The translations under genes were made by a program, and so were the position numbers. From NCBI GenBank assembly GCA_034086985.1, contig JAXDZG010000022.1, positions 124,001-188,000 of the forward strand: a DNA stretch of 64,000 bases. The letters are read 5' to 3'. The DNA comes from Phascolarctobacterium_A sp034086985 (GTDB lineage: Bacteria; Bacillota; Negativicutes; Acidaminococcales; Acidaminococcaceae). Position 1 is the stretch's first letter; every line of letters starts with the position of its first letter. This document shows positions 1 through 8,665 of the stretch, one piece after another. Under the pieces are notes generated by a model, which saw only the letters and a program-made list of their open reading frames with translations, did not search any database and was not told the DNA's origin.

Positions 1-862
1 CGATAGTACGCAAATAGTCCATAAATTTTTCGCGCAAATCCTCGCGACGCAGGGCATATTCGCAGGTAGCCTCCAGATAGCCCAGCTTGTCGCCCACATC
101 ATAGCGGCGGCCCATAAAGTCATAGGCATACATGGCCTGCTCCTTAGCCAGCACCTTCAGCGCGTCAGTGAGCTGAATTTCACCGCCGCGACCAGGCTCG
201 GTGTGCTCCAGAATTTCGAAAATCTCCGGCATAATCACATAGCGGCCCAGCACAGCCAGCTGGCTGGGAGCCTCCTCCACGGCCGGTTTTTCTACCATAT
301 CATTAACTTTAAAGATACGCTCCTTATCAGTAGGAGTGCTAGCAACGATGCCATAGGAGGAAACCTTCTCCTTGGGCACGGTTTGGCAGCCCAGCACGCT
401 GCCACCGGTGGCCTCGTACACATCCATCAGCTGACGCAGGCAGGGATACTCGTCATTATAAACCACATCGTCGCCCAAGAGAACCGCAAAGGGCTCATGA
501 CCTACAAAGGCTTTCGCACACAAAATCGCATGACCCAAGCCACGGGGCTCCTTTTGGCGAATATAGTGAATGTTGATATCCGCAATATCCTTCACTTGCT
601 TGAGCAAATCTAGCTTGCCATGCTCCTCCAGATTCATCTCCAGCTCAGGGCTGCGGTCGAAATGGTCCTCAATAGCCCTTTTAGTACGGCCGCTGACAAT
701 CAAAATATCGGTAATGCCGCTAGCCAAGGCCTCTTCAATAATATATTGAATGGTAGGCTTATCCACAATGGGCAGCATTTCCTTGGGGCAAGCCTTGGTA
801 GCCGGCAAAAAGCGCGTGCCTAAGCCCGCAGCAGGGATAACTGCTTTCGTAATTTTTTGCAT
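1..862 (-). CDS. galU: UTP-glucose-1-phosphate uridylyltransferase, 3' end outside window
   Basis: Makes UDP-glucose from UTP and glucose-1-phosphate in the cytoplasm, supplying envelope polysaccharide synthesis. The minus strand reads from ATG at 862 with the nucleotidyltransferase signature GLGTRFLPATK near residue 12, then a KEMLPIVDKP segment and a YDVGDKLGYLEA segment near the visible end, as in GalU. The frame stays open to the left edge after about 287 codons, so only a short C-terminal part is missing. It sits just downstream of the tyrosine-kinase/export genes and probably belongs to the same transcription unit. Family assignment is firm. Confidence 0.93.
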   Translation of the reverse strand, partial: MQKITKAVIPAAGLGTRFLPATKACPKEMLPIVDKPTIQYIIEEALASGITDILIVSGRTKRAIEDHFDRSPELEMNLEEHGKLDLLKQVKDIADINIHYIRQKEPRGLGHAILCAKAFVGHEPFAVLLGDDVVYNDEYPCLRQLMDVYEATGGSVLGCQTVPKEKVSSYGIVASTPTDKERIFKVNDMVEKPAVEEAPSQLAVLGRYVIMPEIFEILEHTEPGRGGEIQLTDALKVLAKEQAMYAYDFMGRRYDVGDKLGYLEATCEYALRREDLREKFMDYLRTI

Positions 863-894
863 GATCTAACCTCTTCTCTGTATGGTAATGCCCC

Positions 895-1608
895 TCATTC
901 ACCATCCTGAGCATCCTTATGCTCATGTCCATAATAATAGTAGTAGCCATAACCATAGCCATAATGACTATTAGCAGCCACATCCACCTTATTCAGCACT
1001 ACGCCCAACAGATGGGCACCGGCCTGTTCCAGGCGAGTCTTAGCCTCCACTGCGATAGCAGGGCTCACAGCACCGGAAGCCACCACCAAAATGGTGCCAT
1101 CCACCTTACCACTCACTACAGCAGCATCGGTAACCGGCATAATAGGCGGAGTATCGATAAGCACATAATCAAAATGCTGCTTTAACTCTTCTAAGATATC
1201 CACCATGTTTTGGCTTGCCAAAAGCTCGGAAGGATTGGGAGCCACCGGACCGCTGGTAAGCACATACAGATTGGGAACAGCGGTCTGCTGAATAATTTCC
1301 ATCACATCACTGCCGGTAGCAACACAATTGCTCAAGCCCTTGTTATGTACCTTAAAAATCTTATGCTGGGTAGGATTACGAAAATCACAATCACACACTA
1401 CAACCTTATAGCCAGCCTGAGCCATAACAACGCCCAGATTGGAAATAGTCGTACTCTTGCCCTCGTTAGGGGTAGCGCTAGTCAGCATAATTGTTTTGAG
1501 CTCTCGACCGGCGATATTGGAAAATTTAATATTGGTTCTAATAGTTCTATATGCTTCGGACACAGGAGATTTCGCATCCGTATTCGCAATCAAAGTTACT
1601 TCTTCCAT
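895..1608 (-). CDS. Bacterial tyrosine kinase, cytoplasmic CpsD/CapB subunit
   Basis: BY-kinase catalytic subunit, 237 residues, that autophosphorylates on C-terminal tyrosines and controls polysaccharide chain length and export with a membrane activator. Seen: Walker A ATPNEGKSTT near residue 45, Walker A' VVVCDCDFRNP near 71, Walker B YVLIDTPP, and a C-terminal tail in which eight tyrosines fall within twelve residues. The start has GGAGGG just upstream. It overlaps by 13 bases the gene for its likely membrane partner. Kinase and adaptor are separate proteins, as in Gram-positives, although the neighbouring exporter is of the Gram-negative type. Confidence 0.92.
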   Translation of the reverse strand: MEEVTLIANTDAKSPVSEAYRTIRTNIKFSNIAGRELKTIMLTSATPNEGKSTTISNLGVVMAQAGYKVVVCDCDFRNPTQHKIFKVHNKGLSNCVATGSDVMEIIQQTAVPNLYVLTSGPVAPNPSELLASQNMVDILEELKQHFDYVLIDTPPIMPVTDAAVVSGKVDGTILVVASGAVSPAIAVEAKTRLEQAGAHLLGVVLNKVDVAANSHYGYGYGYYYYYGHEHKDAQDGE

Positions 1609-3062
1609 ACTGCCCTCCAGATCTTCTGCCAGGTGCTCAGATTTTCTGTCTCCTGTGCTTCATTTAAGGATTCACCGCTGGGCACTTGTCCCAAAACAGG
1701 CAGTCCCAAATAGGTGGCAACATCATCGGTGGTCTTGATAGTGCGGTTCATGAGCTCGCGAGCGATTACATAACCGCTGCTGCCGAAGAGGCCTAGCAAG
1801 AAGGCCAATACCAATGTCAAAGCCTTTTTCGGCTTCACCGGCTTTTCGGGCAGGGTGGGCGCATCCACAACCTGTACCTCAGTGGATACGGCAACCTCAG
1901 CAACCTTAGCTTCCTCTAAGCGCTTAGCCAGCATTACATAAATTTCCTGTGCAACTCTGGAATCACGCAGCAGGCTCAGATATTGCTGCTCCGTATCAGA
2001 TAATCTTTGTACATCCTCATTATAGCGCTTTTCCAACTCGTTGATGGTCTTCAAATTGCTTTGAGCTACGCTCATTTCGGCTTCACTCTTAAATTTATCA
2101 GCCAAAAGTCCTTGGTGTACCACGTTGGTAGAAGAGGTTTCCAGGGAAGCAATGCGAGCAATCTCATCATTCAAGCTCTTGCGAATGCCGGCAATTTCCT
2201 TATTCACCTCCAGCACCTTGGGATGCTTTTCGGTATATTTATCAAGGTAATTAATGCGCTGGGTTTCCAAAGTAGCCAATTGCTTCTGCAGGGAGGTAAT
2301 CACATTGTTGTCTGCAACACTAGCAGTATTATTCTCCAATTGGCCGCTTACGGAGCTATTGCGGGCACGGGCTGCCTCTAAAGCAACCTGATTTTCCGCA
2401 CGCAGCTTGTCCACCATATTCAGCTTATCAGCAGTCAGCTTTACCTGATTATCAGGGGACAGCACATTCTTCTCTTTTTTGAAGGCAGTGAGCTTGCTTT
2501 CAGCATCATTCAATTCCTGCTTAGAGGATTTTACGCGCTCTTCAATAAAGAGACGGGTAGTTTTTTGCTCACCACGCACCAGCTCGGTCAGGCGAGTCAG
2601 GAAGCCATTCACTAGAAGCTGATTAGCCTTTTGCGCATCCTCAGCAGTCTTGGCAGTTACGCTAACCTGCATAATTTCCGTATCCTTAAAGGGATTGGTA
2701 GTTACGCGGCTCTTTAAATAATCCTCATAGCGGGGATACTTGCCATCCTTGTCAGCTTCCTCAGTAGCTTCGATAACGGGCACAACTACACTACGGCTCT
2801 TCAAAATTTCCGCATAGGTGCTCATGAGCTGTTTCGTAGCCATGGCATTACCCATGGGCATGGACTCCAAAATGGAGCTGCCAATACCCTTAGGCTGCTT
2901 TACGCGCAGCAAGGCCACGGATTCATAGGTAGGAGGCACAACAATCAAATAAACTACGGCAGCAGCCACGAAGCCACAGGTTACCTTTTTGATGGTGCGT
3001 ATATTTTTTTGCAATACGTGCCATAAATCACGTAAATCAATAGTAATCTCTTGCTCGTCCAC
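1596..3062 (-). CDS. Wzz/GumC-type polysaccharide co-polymerase and kinase activator
   Basis: Inner-membrane protein of 488 residues that sets chain length and activates the BY-kinase. Seen: a Wzz domain with a first membrane segment near residues 28-50, a long predicted coiled coil about 160-400 rich in Lys, Glu and Leu, the GNVR-like region before a Pro-rich PTLPEKPVKPKK stretch, and a second membrane segment about 425-445 followed by a cytoplasmic tail. Translation starts at GTG with AAGGAG seven bases upstream. The length is that of Gram-negative GumC/Wzc N-terminal parts rather than short Gram-positive CapA, yet the kinase is not fused. Confidence 0.88.
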   Translation of the reverse strand: MDEQEITIDLRDLWHVLQKNIRTIKKVTCGFVAAAVVYLIVVPPTYESVALLRVKQPKGIGSSILESMPMGNAMATKQLMSTYAEILKSRSVVVPVIEATEEADKDGKYPRYEDYLKSRVTTNPFKDTEIMQVSVTAKTAEDAQKANQLLVNGFLTRLTELVRGEQKTTRLFIEERVKSSKQELNDAESKLTAFKKEKNVLSPDNQVKLTADKLNMVDKLRAENQVALEAARARNSSVSGQLENNTASVADNNVITSLQKQLATLETQRINYLDKYTEKHPKVLEVNKEIAGIRKSLNDEIARIASLETSSTNVVHQGLLADKFKSEAEMSVAQSNLKTINELEKRYNEDVQRLSDTEQQYLSLLRDSRVAQEIYVMLAKRLEEAKVAEVAVSTEVQVVDAPTLPEKPVKPKKALTLVLAFLLGLFGSSGYVIARELMNRTIKTTDDVATYLGLPVLGQVPSGESLNEAQETENLSTWQKIWRAVWKK

Positions 3063-3073
3063 GTTTCTACTCC

Positions 3074-3742
3074 TTAATCCTTATTATTTTGCCTAATCTC
3101 GCTACCCATGTACCAAGCATTCAAGAACGGCAGAACATCCTTCTGGAAGACAATCTTGTTATTGCTGGTCAGGTATACGCAATCGCCCTCATGGAGCACA
3201 ACATTTTTTGAAGTATCACCCTTAGTAAAGAGGGCATTAATATTAACCTTAGTGAAGGCGTCCTGCTCGCCGCGACGGATAACATAAACCTTCTTTTTGG
3301 CACTGGCTTCAGTAAAGCCCTCGGCCTTAGCCAATGCATCCAAAAGATTGTGGCTCTTTTCCAGCTCGTACATCCCCTGGCGCTTTACTTCACCCAAAAC
3401 ATAGACCCTAGTGGTACCCAGCTTCGTAATGTTGATAGTTACCATAGGATCCACAATGTATTCACTGAGTTTAGCCTCAATTTCTTTGGTTACCTGGGAC
3501 ACGGTCTTGCCGGTCACATCAATATCGCCGATGAGCGGCATGGATAGACGTCCATCAGGGCGCACGATATAAGGATTGGCAGTAGAAGTAGCAGGACTGC
3601 TCAAATCAGGATGATTGTACACAGTCAGCTGCAGCTGGTCACCACTGCACATAATGTACTCCTGCGGCTCAGCTGCTTGAATACCGCCTAGCGGCAGCAG
3701 CAGGCTGCCTGCCAGCAATGCAGAAAACAATAATCTTTTCAT
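3074..3742 (-). CDS. Polysaccharide export protein, Wza-like (Poly_export/SLBB)
   Basis: Periplasmic or outer-membrane exporter subunit, 222 residues. The start at 3742 is chosen because AAGGAGAG lies just upstream and a signal peptide begins there (MKRLLFSALL..., cleavage near GIQA-AEP). Then a Poly_export domain (residues 30-110, GDQLQLTVYNHPDLS) and an SLBB domain (115-190, TRVYVLGEVKRQGMY). No lipobox Cys is present, unlike E. coli Wza. The last 25 residues (FLNAWYMG) could form the amphipathic helix that Wza-type rings use to cross the outer membrane. This implies an outer membrane. Confidence 0.88.
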   Translation of the reverse strand: MKRLLFSALLAGSLLLPLGGIQAAEPQEYIMCSGDQLQLTVYNHPDLSSPATSTANPYIVRPDGRLSMPLIGDIDVTGKTVSQVTKEIEAKLSEYIVDPMVTINITKLGTTRVYVLGEVKRQGMYELEKSHNLLDALAKAEGFTEASAKKKVYVIRRGEQDAFTKVNINALFTKGDTSKNVVLHEGDCVYLTSNNKIVFQKDVLPFLNAWYMGSEIRQNNKD

Positions 3743-3752
3743 AATTCTCTCC

Positions 3753-4547
3753 TTATCCAAAAAGCTTATTCCAAAAGCTTTGCTTCTTCTTTTGCTCCAC
3801 TCTTTTGATAGCCTGAGGCAGCTGCACACTTATGTCCTCATCTGCCAAAAGCCTTTGTGGATTAATATCACACAGCAATTTTGCTTTTTCAGCACCCACT
3901 AGCTCATTCAAACGCTGCCTAGCATGGGTCAGATCCGTATTGCGTATCTTCACCCGATGGGCATCGCTACCGATAAAGCAAATTACGTCATTTTTAAGCA
4001 GCATTTCTGCATTCTGCTTCACATGCTCACCAAAACGACCGGTAATACTGCCCCCGTTCATCTGAGTTAAAAGACCGCCACGCATCCATTTGAGCAAACG
4101 CTCCGGATGCTCCATGAGCCGCTGGTGGCGCTCAGGATGGGCCAGCACCGGGCAAATGCCCTTCAGCTGCAGCTCATACCAAAAATCCTCTGTATAATCA
4201 GGAATGCTCATGGCCGGCAGCTCCACTAAAGCATAACGGCTTCCGCCTAAGCAATAATCCCTGCTTCCTTCATGAAAGACATCCAAAATATCCCAATTCA
4301 TCTCGATTTCGGCACCGGTGTAAATAGCCAAATCAAGCTTTTCCTCGGCGGCCATCTCCTTAAGCTCGGCTACACCTGCGTTAATGCGCTCCCAGCTGGG
4401 ACAGTTATTTAATTCTATCACATGAGGTGTGGCAATAATGTGCTTAGTGCCACAGCTAGCTGCCATTTTCAGCAGCTCCCTTGAGGTCGCAGCATCCGGC
4501 GAACCATCATCCACCCCATAAATGATATGCGAATGCAAATCGTACAT
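3753..4547 (-). CDS. PHP-type tyrosine-protein phosphatase (CpsB/YwqE family)
   Basis: Metal-dependent phosphatase, 264 residues, expected to dephosphorylate the CpsD-like kinase two genes downstream. Seen: N-terminal metal motif HSHIIYGVDDG, IIATPHV near residue 40, TGAEIEM near 97, LAHPERH near 135 and IGSDAHR near 190, all typical of CpsB/YwqE PHP domains. It is the first gene of the export cluster in transcription order, followed 10 bases later by the wza-like gene. PHP phosphatases are the Firmicutes solution; Proteobacteria use low-molecular-weight Wzb. Confidence 0.92.
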   Translation of the reverse strand: MYDLHSHIIYGVDDGSPDAATSRELLKMAASCGTKHIIATPHVIELNNCPSWERINAGVAELKEMAAEEKLDLAIYTGAEIEMNWDILDVFHEGSRDYCLGGSRYALVELPAMSIPDYTEDFWYELQLKGICPVLAHPERHQRLMEHPERLLKWMRGGLLTQMNGGSITGRFGEHVKQNAEMLLKNDVICFIGSDAHRVKIRNTDLTHARQRLNELVGAEKAKLLCDINPQRLLADEDISVQLPQAIKRVEQKKKQSFWNKLFG

Positions 4548-4697
4548 GCAAGTAATCCTTTTCTATAATAAAATCTACCTTGGCCATACTCATAAAAGCA
4601 GCCAATTGTACCATTTTAGTATACTATTATATTCTATAAGTAACAACATTATATCACTATGAAAATCTCTTATCAAGCAATTTGTGCAGTAAATAAA

Positions 4698-4736
4698 AGG
4701 CTTCTAACCACTATCCATATCTAGTGGTAGAAGCCT
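4698..4736 (-). terminator. Intrinsic terminator after the HAD-IIA gene
   Basis: Inverted repeat AGGCTTCTACCACTA with one bulge around a short loop. On the minus strand it is followed by TTTATTT. It begins 9 bases past the stop of the gene at 4745. Confidence 0.8.
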
Positions 4737-4744
4737 ATACATAA

Positions 4745-5551
4745 TCACAGATATTGTAAGATTTCTTTGGCATGGGGCAGGATAATATCGGGCTTAATAG
4801 AGCCTCGCTCCACGTCCTCCATGCTGGCCTCGCCGGTGAGCACCATAATCGACAAAATATCGTTATTAAGGCCAAAGGCAATGTCCGTAGCTAAGCGATC
4901 CCCCACCATGGCAATCTCTTCCTTGGCAAAGCCCGTTTTATCTAAAACCACGTCCACCATGTACTGATAGGGCTTGCCAAAAATCAGCTGAGGCGCCTTG
5001 CCCGTAGCCGTTTTAATAAGCTCCAGCATAGCCCCCGTATCGGGGATGAACTCACCACCTTCGATGGGGCAGCGTACATCGGGATGAGTAGCCACATAGG
5101 GCACGCCTTTATCAATCAAGCGGCAAGCGATGGTCAAGCGCTCATAGGTCAAGGTTTGGTCAAAGCCCACTACTACGAAATCAGTTTCCTCCTCCAAGCT
5201 ATTGGTCAGAGTAAAGCCCGCCTCCCGAATTGTATCTAAAAGCTGGGGCGTGCCCAAAACAAAAAGTCGGGCACCGGGATTATTTTTGCCCATCCAGTTG
5301 GTCAGAGCATCGGAGGAAATCAAAATCTCCTTGCGGGTCACCGGTACACCTAAGCCATTCATCTTCTGCACATAATGCTCGTGACTGCGGGATGAATTAT
5401 TGGTCAATAAATAATATTTTCTACCGGCCGCAGTAAGCTTGTCAAAAAAGCCCTCCATGCCTGGGATAAGCTCGTTACCCAAATTAATAGTGCCATCCAT
5501 ATCAAACAAAAAGCATTTTATCTTGCTAATGCGCTCGTAATCATAGCCCAT
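4745..5551 (-). CDS. HAD superfamily hydrolase, subclass IIA (NagD/AraL-like)
   Basis: Cytoplasmic sugar- or nucleotide-phosphate phosphatase, 268 residues. Seen: nucleophile motif FLFDMDGTI near residue 12, motif II LLTNNSS near 55, and a C-terminal motif FGKPYQYM...MVGDRLATDIAFG with the metal Asp pair. The C2 cap size fits subclass IIA. An upstream ATG at 5560 touches GGAGG directly, while ATG 5551 lies nine bases from it, so 5551 is preferred. It follows the Gph-like phosphatase by 18 bases, apparently as a two-gene operon. The natural substrate cannot be read from sequence. Confidence 0.85.
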   Translation of the reverse strand: MGYDYERISKIKCFLFDMDGTINLGNELIPGMEGFFDKLTAAGRKYYLLTNNSSRSHEHYVQKMNGLGVPVTRKEILISSDALTNWMGKNNPGARLFVLGTPQLLDTIREAGFTLTNSLEEETDFVVVGFDQTLTYERLTIACRLIDKGVPYVATHPDVRCPIEGGEFIPDTGAMLELIKTATGKAPQLIFGKPYQYMVDVVLDKTGFAKEEIAMVGDRLATDIAFGLNNDILSIMVLTGEASMEDVERGSIKPDIILPHAKEILQYL

Positions 5552-5569
5552 CTTACACATCCTCCGTTC

Positions 5570-6223
5570 TTAGCGGCACAGGGGCAGCACATCCTCTACC
5601 TTCTCTGCCAAAAGCGTTGCCCCATGGGCAACTAAAAATTCTCTACCTCTAAAGCCCCAGCAGGCGCCGATACAGGGAATCCCTGTGTTGGCAGCCGTCA
5701 TTAAGTCCGTATCCGAATCGCCGATATAAATGGTGCTTTCCTTATCGGCGCCTAATTTTTCCATAATAGCTACCAGCATATCCGGTGCGGGCTTTTTGGC
5801 AATGCCAGCCTGCTCGCCGATGGCTGCATCCAGCAGCCCCGGAAAATACTGCTTGGCCAGCTCCTGCACCCCATAATCAGCCTTATTGGACACAATCGCA
5901 GTTTGGCATCCCAACGCCCGCGCCTCCTCCAGAAGCTGCAGCACACCTGGGTAAGTGCAGGTGGTATCAGCGCAGTGCGCCTTGTAATACACATTAAAAT
6001 CAGCGTAAACACGCTCCTGCACCGCTACGCTAGTGCCTGCCGGCACAGCTCGCTCGATGAGCTTGCGAATGCCATTGCCCACAAACATGCGCACCTCATC
6101 CGTGGTGCGCTCCGGAAAACCGTTCTTTTTAAGTGTATAATTGGTTGCCGCTGCCAAATCCTGCAGCGTATCTAAAAGCGTACCATCTAAATCAAAAATC
6201 AAGGTCTTATATCGCAAAGCCAT
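5570..6223 (-). CDS. HAD phosphatase, phosphoglycolate phosphatase/PpaX-like
   Basis: Class IA HAD phosphatase, 217 residues, of the Gph/PpaX group, usually acting on phosphoglycolate or pyrophosphate. Seen: FDLDGTLLDT near residue 10, TAIVSNK near 112, KPAPDML near 143 and IYIGDSDTDLMTAANTG near 166. ATG 6223 is only one base from GGGAGG, while an in-frame TTG at 6217 has normal spacing, so the true start may be two codons later. It is upstream of and probably cotranscribed with the HAD-IIA gene. Confidence 0.82.
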   Translation of the reverse strand: MALRYKTLIFDLDGTLLDTLQDLAAATNYTLKKNGFPERTTDEVRMFVGNGIRKLIERAVPAGTSVAVQERVYADFNVYYKAHCADTTCTYPGVLQLLEEARALGCQTAIVSNKADYGVQELAKQYFPGLLDAAIGEQAGIAKKPAPDMLVAIMEKLGADKESTIYIGDSDTDLMTAANTGIPCIGACWGFRGREFLVAHGATLLAEKVEDVLPLCR

Positions 6224-6312
6224 TCCTCCCCATCAAGCCTTCTCTAGTAAAATCACACACCTATATCATAATATGGAAAGAGCAGAAATGCAATGCCTAG
6301 GCAAACAGAAAA

Positions 6313-6344
6313 GGTGCGTTGATGCCTAGCGGCATCAACACACC
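6313..6344 (-). terminator. Intrinsic terminator after the HTH regulator
   Basis: Stem GGTG-GTTGATGCC / GGCATCAAC-CACC with TAGC loop. The minus strand continues TTTTCTGTTTG. It lies 25 bases past the HTH gene stop. Confidence 0.75.
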
Positions 6345-6368
6345 CCACTTCTGGATAATTGTAGTGCG

Positions 6369-6662
6369 TTAATTCTTTTGTTTCAACAGCTTTACGATTT
6401 GCAGAACATCGTCCAAGCTAATATCATTTTCTTTAGTATCAGGTTGTTGATCCAAATCCACAAAGAAGCTAGACATATTGCAATCCAGCAAGCTGTGCAG
6501 CTTGAGCAGGTTGGGCAAAGTTACAGGCACGCGACCACATTCAATATTGCATAAATGTGTTTGAGAAATACCCATTTCCTTTGCTAAACCCGTCTGGGTT
6601 AAATTTTTTGCAGTACGCAGTAATCTGATTCTACGACCAATCAGTTTGATTTCTTCCTGCAT
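6369..6662 (-). CDS. Small XRE-family HTH transcriptional regulator
   Basis: About 97 residues (106 if a GTG at 6689 is used). Seen: a Cro/C1-type helix-turn-helix around residues 9-64 with TGLAKEMGISQTHLCNIECG as the HTH core, then a short acidic tail ending DDVLQIVKLLKQK. ATG 6662 is preferred because AAGGCGGTG lies just upstream, while the GTG has no clear ribosome binding site, but this is uncertain. It is a single gene with its own terminator. The upstream region carries two GAAAG(G/A)GTAC repeats (about 6830 and 6849) that could be operator half-sites. Target genes are unknown. Confidence 0.75.
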   Translation of the reverse strand: MQEEIKLIGRRIRLLRTAKNLTQTGLAKEMGISQTHLCNIECGRVPVTLPNLLKLHSLLDCNMSSFFVDLDQQPDTKENDISLDDVLQIVKLLKQKN

Positions 6663-6891
6663 CCTTTCCACCGCCTTTCGTGCACTCACAATTACTTTTC
6701 TTGTAATACTCCTATATATATTTAGAGTATATCACGAAATGCAAATTTTTCAAGTCTTTCGGCTCAAATTTTTATTTGTTTTCTGGTATATTTTAGACTT
6801 GCTGCTAATATTTACATGTTTTCTGGGAGAAAGGGTACATGAGCGCAGAAAGAGTACTTTAACAATAGACTTTTGTACTGTCAATATTTAA

Positions 6892-7686
6892 TTATCCAAG
6901 CAGTAATCTATCACTAGCCATTTCAGAGCCACTGGCCTTTTCAAACATAGCCAGCAGGTCGGGTATTGCTAAATGTTGCTTCTCCTCACCCTGCACATCG
7001 ATAATAACGCGGCCGTTATGGAGCATAATCAGGCGATTACCATAGCGCAAAGCATCACGCATATTATGAGTGATCATAAGTGTGGTCAGATTGTCGCGGG
7101 TAACGATTTTTTCGGTTAAGGCAAGCACCTTAGCAGCAGTTTTAGGATCCAGAGCAGCCGTATGCTCGTCCAATAAAAGCAGCTTAGGCTTTTTCAGTGT
7201 CGCCATGAGCAGGGTCAAGGCCTGACGCTGGCCACCGCTCAAAAGGCCCACCTTAGCCGTCATACGGTTTTCCAAGCCCAAATCCAGCTCCTTGAGGAGC
7301 TCATAAAAGCGCTCGTGTTGGTCACTGGAAAGGCTCCAGCCTAAGCCCGGAGTTTCGCCGCGGCGGGAAGCCAAGGCCAAATTCTCTTCAATCATCATGC
7401 CGGCGGCAGTACCCAGCATGGGGTCCTGAAACACACGCCCAATGTATTTTGCTCTTTTATGCTCAGGGCGCTTGGTAATATCCTCGCCATCAATAATAAC
7501 CTTGCCCTCATCGATGGGAAATACACCTGCTATAGAGTTGAGCATAGTGGATTTGCCGGCGCCATTACCACCGATAACAGTAGCAAAATCACCGGGCTTT
7601 AAATGCAGGCTTAAGCCCTGCAGCGCCCGCTTTTCGTTGATGGTACCGGGGAAGAAGGTTTTAGAAATATTATCAACCACTAGCAT
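6892..7686 (-). CDS. ABC transporter ATP-binding protein (TrpZ-like)
   Basis: Cytoplasmic ATPase, 264 residues, of the importer that includes the next two upstream genes. Seen: Walker A GGNGAGKST near residue 41, signature LLSGGQRQAL near 150, Walker B LLLLDEHTAALDP near 170 and switch His in MITHNMRDA. Highly similar families in Firmicutes are annotated as TrpXYZ-type importers for tryptophan or other aromatic or small amino-acid-like solutes; the substrate here is inference. The start codon directly follows the permease stop (TAAATG), so the two are translationally coupled. Confidence 0.87.
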   Translation of the reverse strand: MLVVDNISKTFFPGTINEKRALQGLSLHLKPGDFATVIGGNGAGKSTMLNSIAGVFPIDEGKVIIDGEDITKRPEHKRAKYIGRVFQDPMLGTAAGMMIEENLALASRRGETPGLGWSLSSDQHERFYELLKELDLGLENRMTAKVGLLSGGQRQALTLLMATLKKPKLLLLDEHTAALDPKTAAKVLALTEKIVTRDNLTTLMITHNMRDALRYGNRLIMLHNGRVIIDVQGEEKQHLAIPDLLAMFEKASGSEMASDRLLLG

Positions 7687-8571
7687 TTAGCGCACCACCT
7701 TTCTGCCGCTAAGCTTAGCCTTAATGAGGGGCATGGAAAGAGCCAAAGCCACCAGCACAGAGGTAAAAAGCTTCAAATCATTAGGCGGCATGCCCATTGC
7801 CAGCACCGCCGCAATAACAATGCGGTACACAATGGAGCCTAATACTACAGAAATAAGACAATTTTTAAAGGAGCGTGTGCCAAACAGCACCTCGCCGATA
7901 ATAACGGAGGCCAAGCCGATAACGATGGTACCCGTGCCCATGCCCACATCGGAGAAGCCGTTGGACTGAGCTACCAGCGCGCCGCTGACAGCTACCAAGC
8001 CATTGCTCAGCAGCAGGCCCAAAATAATGGTCACATCCGTATCCACGCCCTGAGCGCGAATCATCTGCTGGTTAAAGCCGGTGGCGCGGATAGCGGCACC
8101 GATTTGGGTACCAAAGAACCAATACAGGAACATACCTACTATAACGGTCACTGCCAAGCCCACAATCAAGGTGGTTTGGGCCATGTTCATGCCCAGCATG
8201 CTGCGGGCAATTTTAAAGGAGGTGTCCACGCCCAAAAGGGAAAGGTTAGCCTTGCCCATAATGCGCAGATTCACAGAGTATAAAGCTATCATCGTTAAAA
8301 TGCCTGCCAATAGCGCAGGAATTTTCATTTTCGTATGCAAAAGGCCAGTCACCACACCGGCCAAGGTACCGGTGATAAAAGCGGCCAAAAGGCTGGTCAA
8401 GGGGCCATAGCCAGCCACCATCAGGGATGCTGCCGTAGCAGCGCCCAAGGGAAAGCTGCCCTCCACCGTCAAATCCGCAATATCCAGCACTCTAAAGGTT
8501 ACATATACGCCTAAGGCCATTAAAGCCCACAACAAGCCCTGAGCCACTGTGGGGATCAATAAATCAATCAT
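7687..8571 (-). CDS. ABC transporter permease (TrpY-like, branched-chain type)
   Basis: Integral membrane permease, about 294 residues, with eight or nine hydrophobic segments and the BPD_transp_2 core (ATGFNQQMIRAQGVD around residue 165). ATG 8571 is preferred over 8580: GGAAGG abuts 8580 directly but lies nine bases from 8571. It sits between the binding-protein gene (upstream, separated by a hairpin) and the ATPase gene (downstream, coupled). Family is clear; transported solute is not. Confidence 0.86.
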   Translation of the reverse strand: MIDLLIPTVAQGLLWALMALGVYVTFRVLDIADLTVEGSFPLGAATAASLMVAGYGPLTSLLAAFITGTLAGVVTGLLHTKMKIPALLAGILTMIALYSVNLRIMGKANLSLLGVDTSFKIARSMLGMNMAQTTLIVGLAVTVIVGMFLYWFFGTQIGAAIRATGFNQQMIRAQGVDTDVTIILGLLLSNGLVAVSGALVAQSNGFSDVGMGTGTIVIGLASVIIGEVLFGTRSFKNCLISVVLGSIVYRIVIAAVLAMGMPPNDLKLFTSVLVALALSMPLIKAKLSGRKVVR

Positions 8572-8607
8572 CAAGAACATCCTTCCATTTCCAGATTCAG
8601 AGAAGAA

Positions 8608-8638
8608 AAGTCTGCCATATATAGGATATGGCAGACTT
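8608..8638 (-). terminator. Intercistronic hairpin between binding protein and permease
   Basis: Perfect 13-bp stem AAGTCTGCCATAT with 5-base loop, 27 bases after the binding-protein stop. The minus-strand tail is only moderately U-rich (TTCTTCTCTG). It is better read as a partial terminator or 3'-end stabiliser giving more binding protein than membrane subunits. Confidence 0.65.
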
Positions 8639-8665
8639 CATTTTTCCTAATATGGGGAAATTTAA

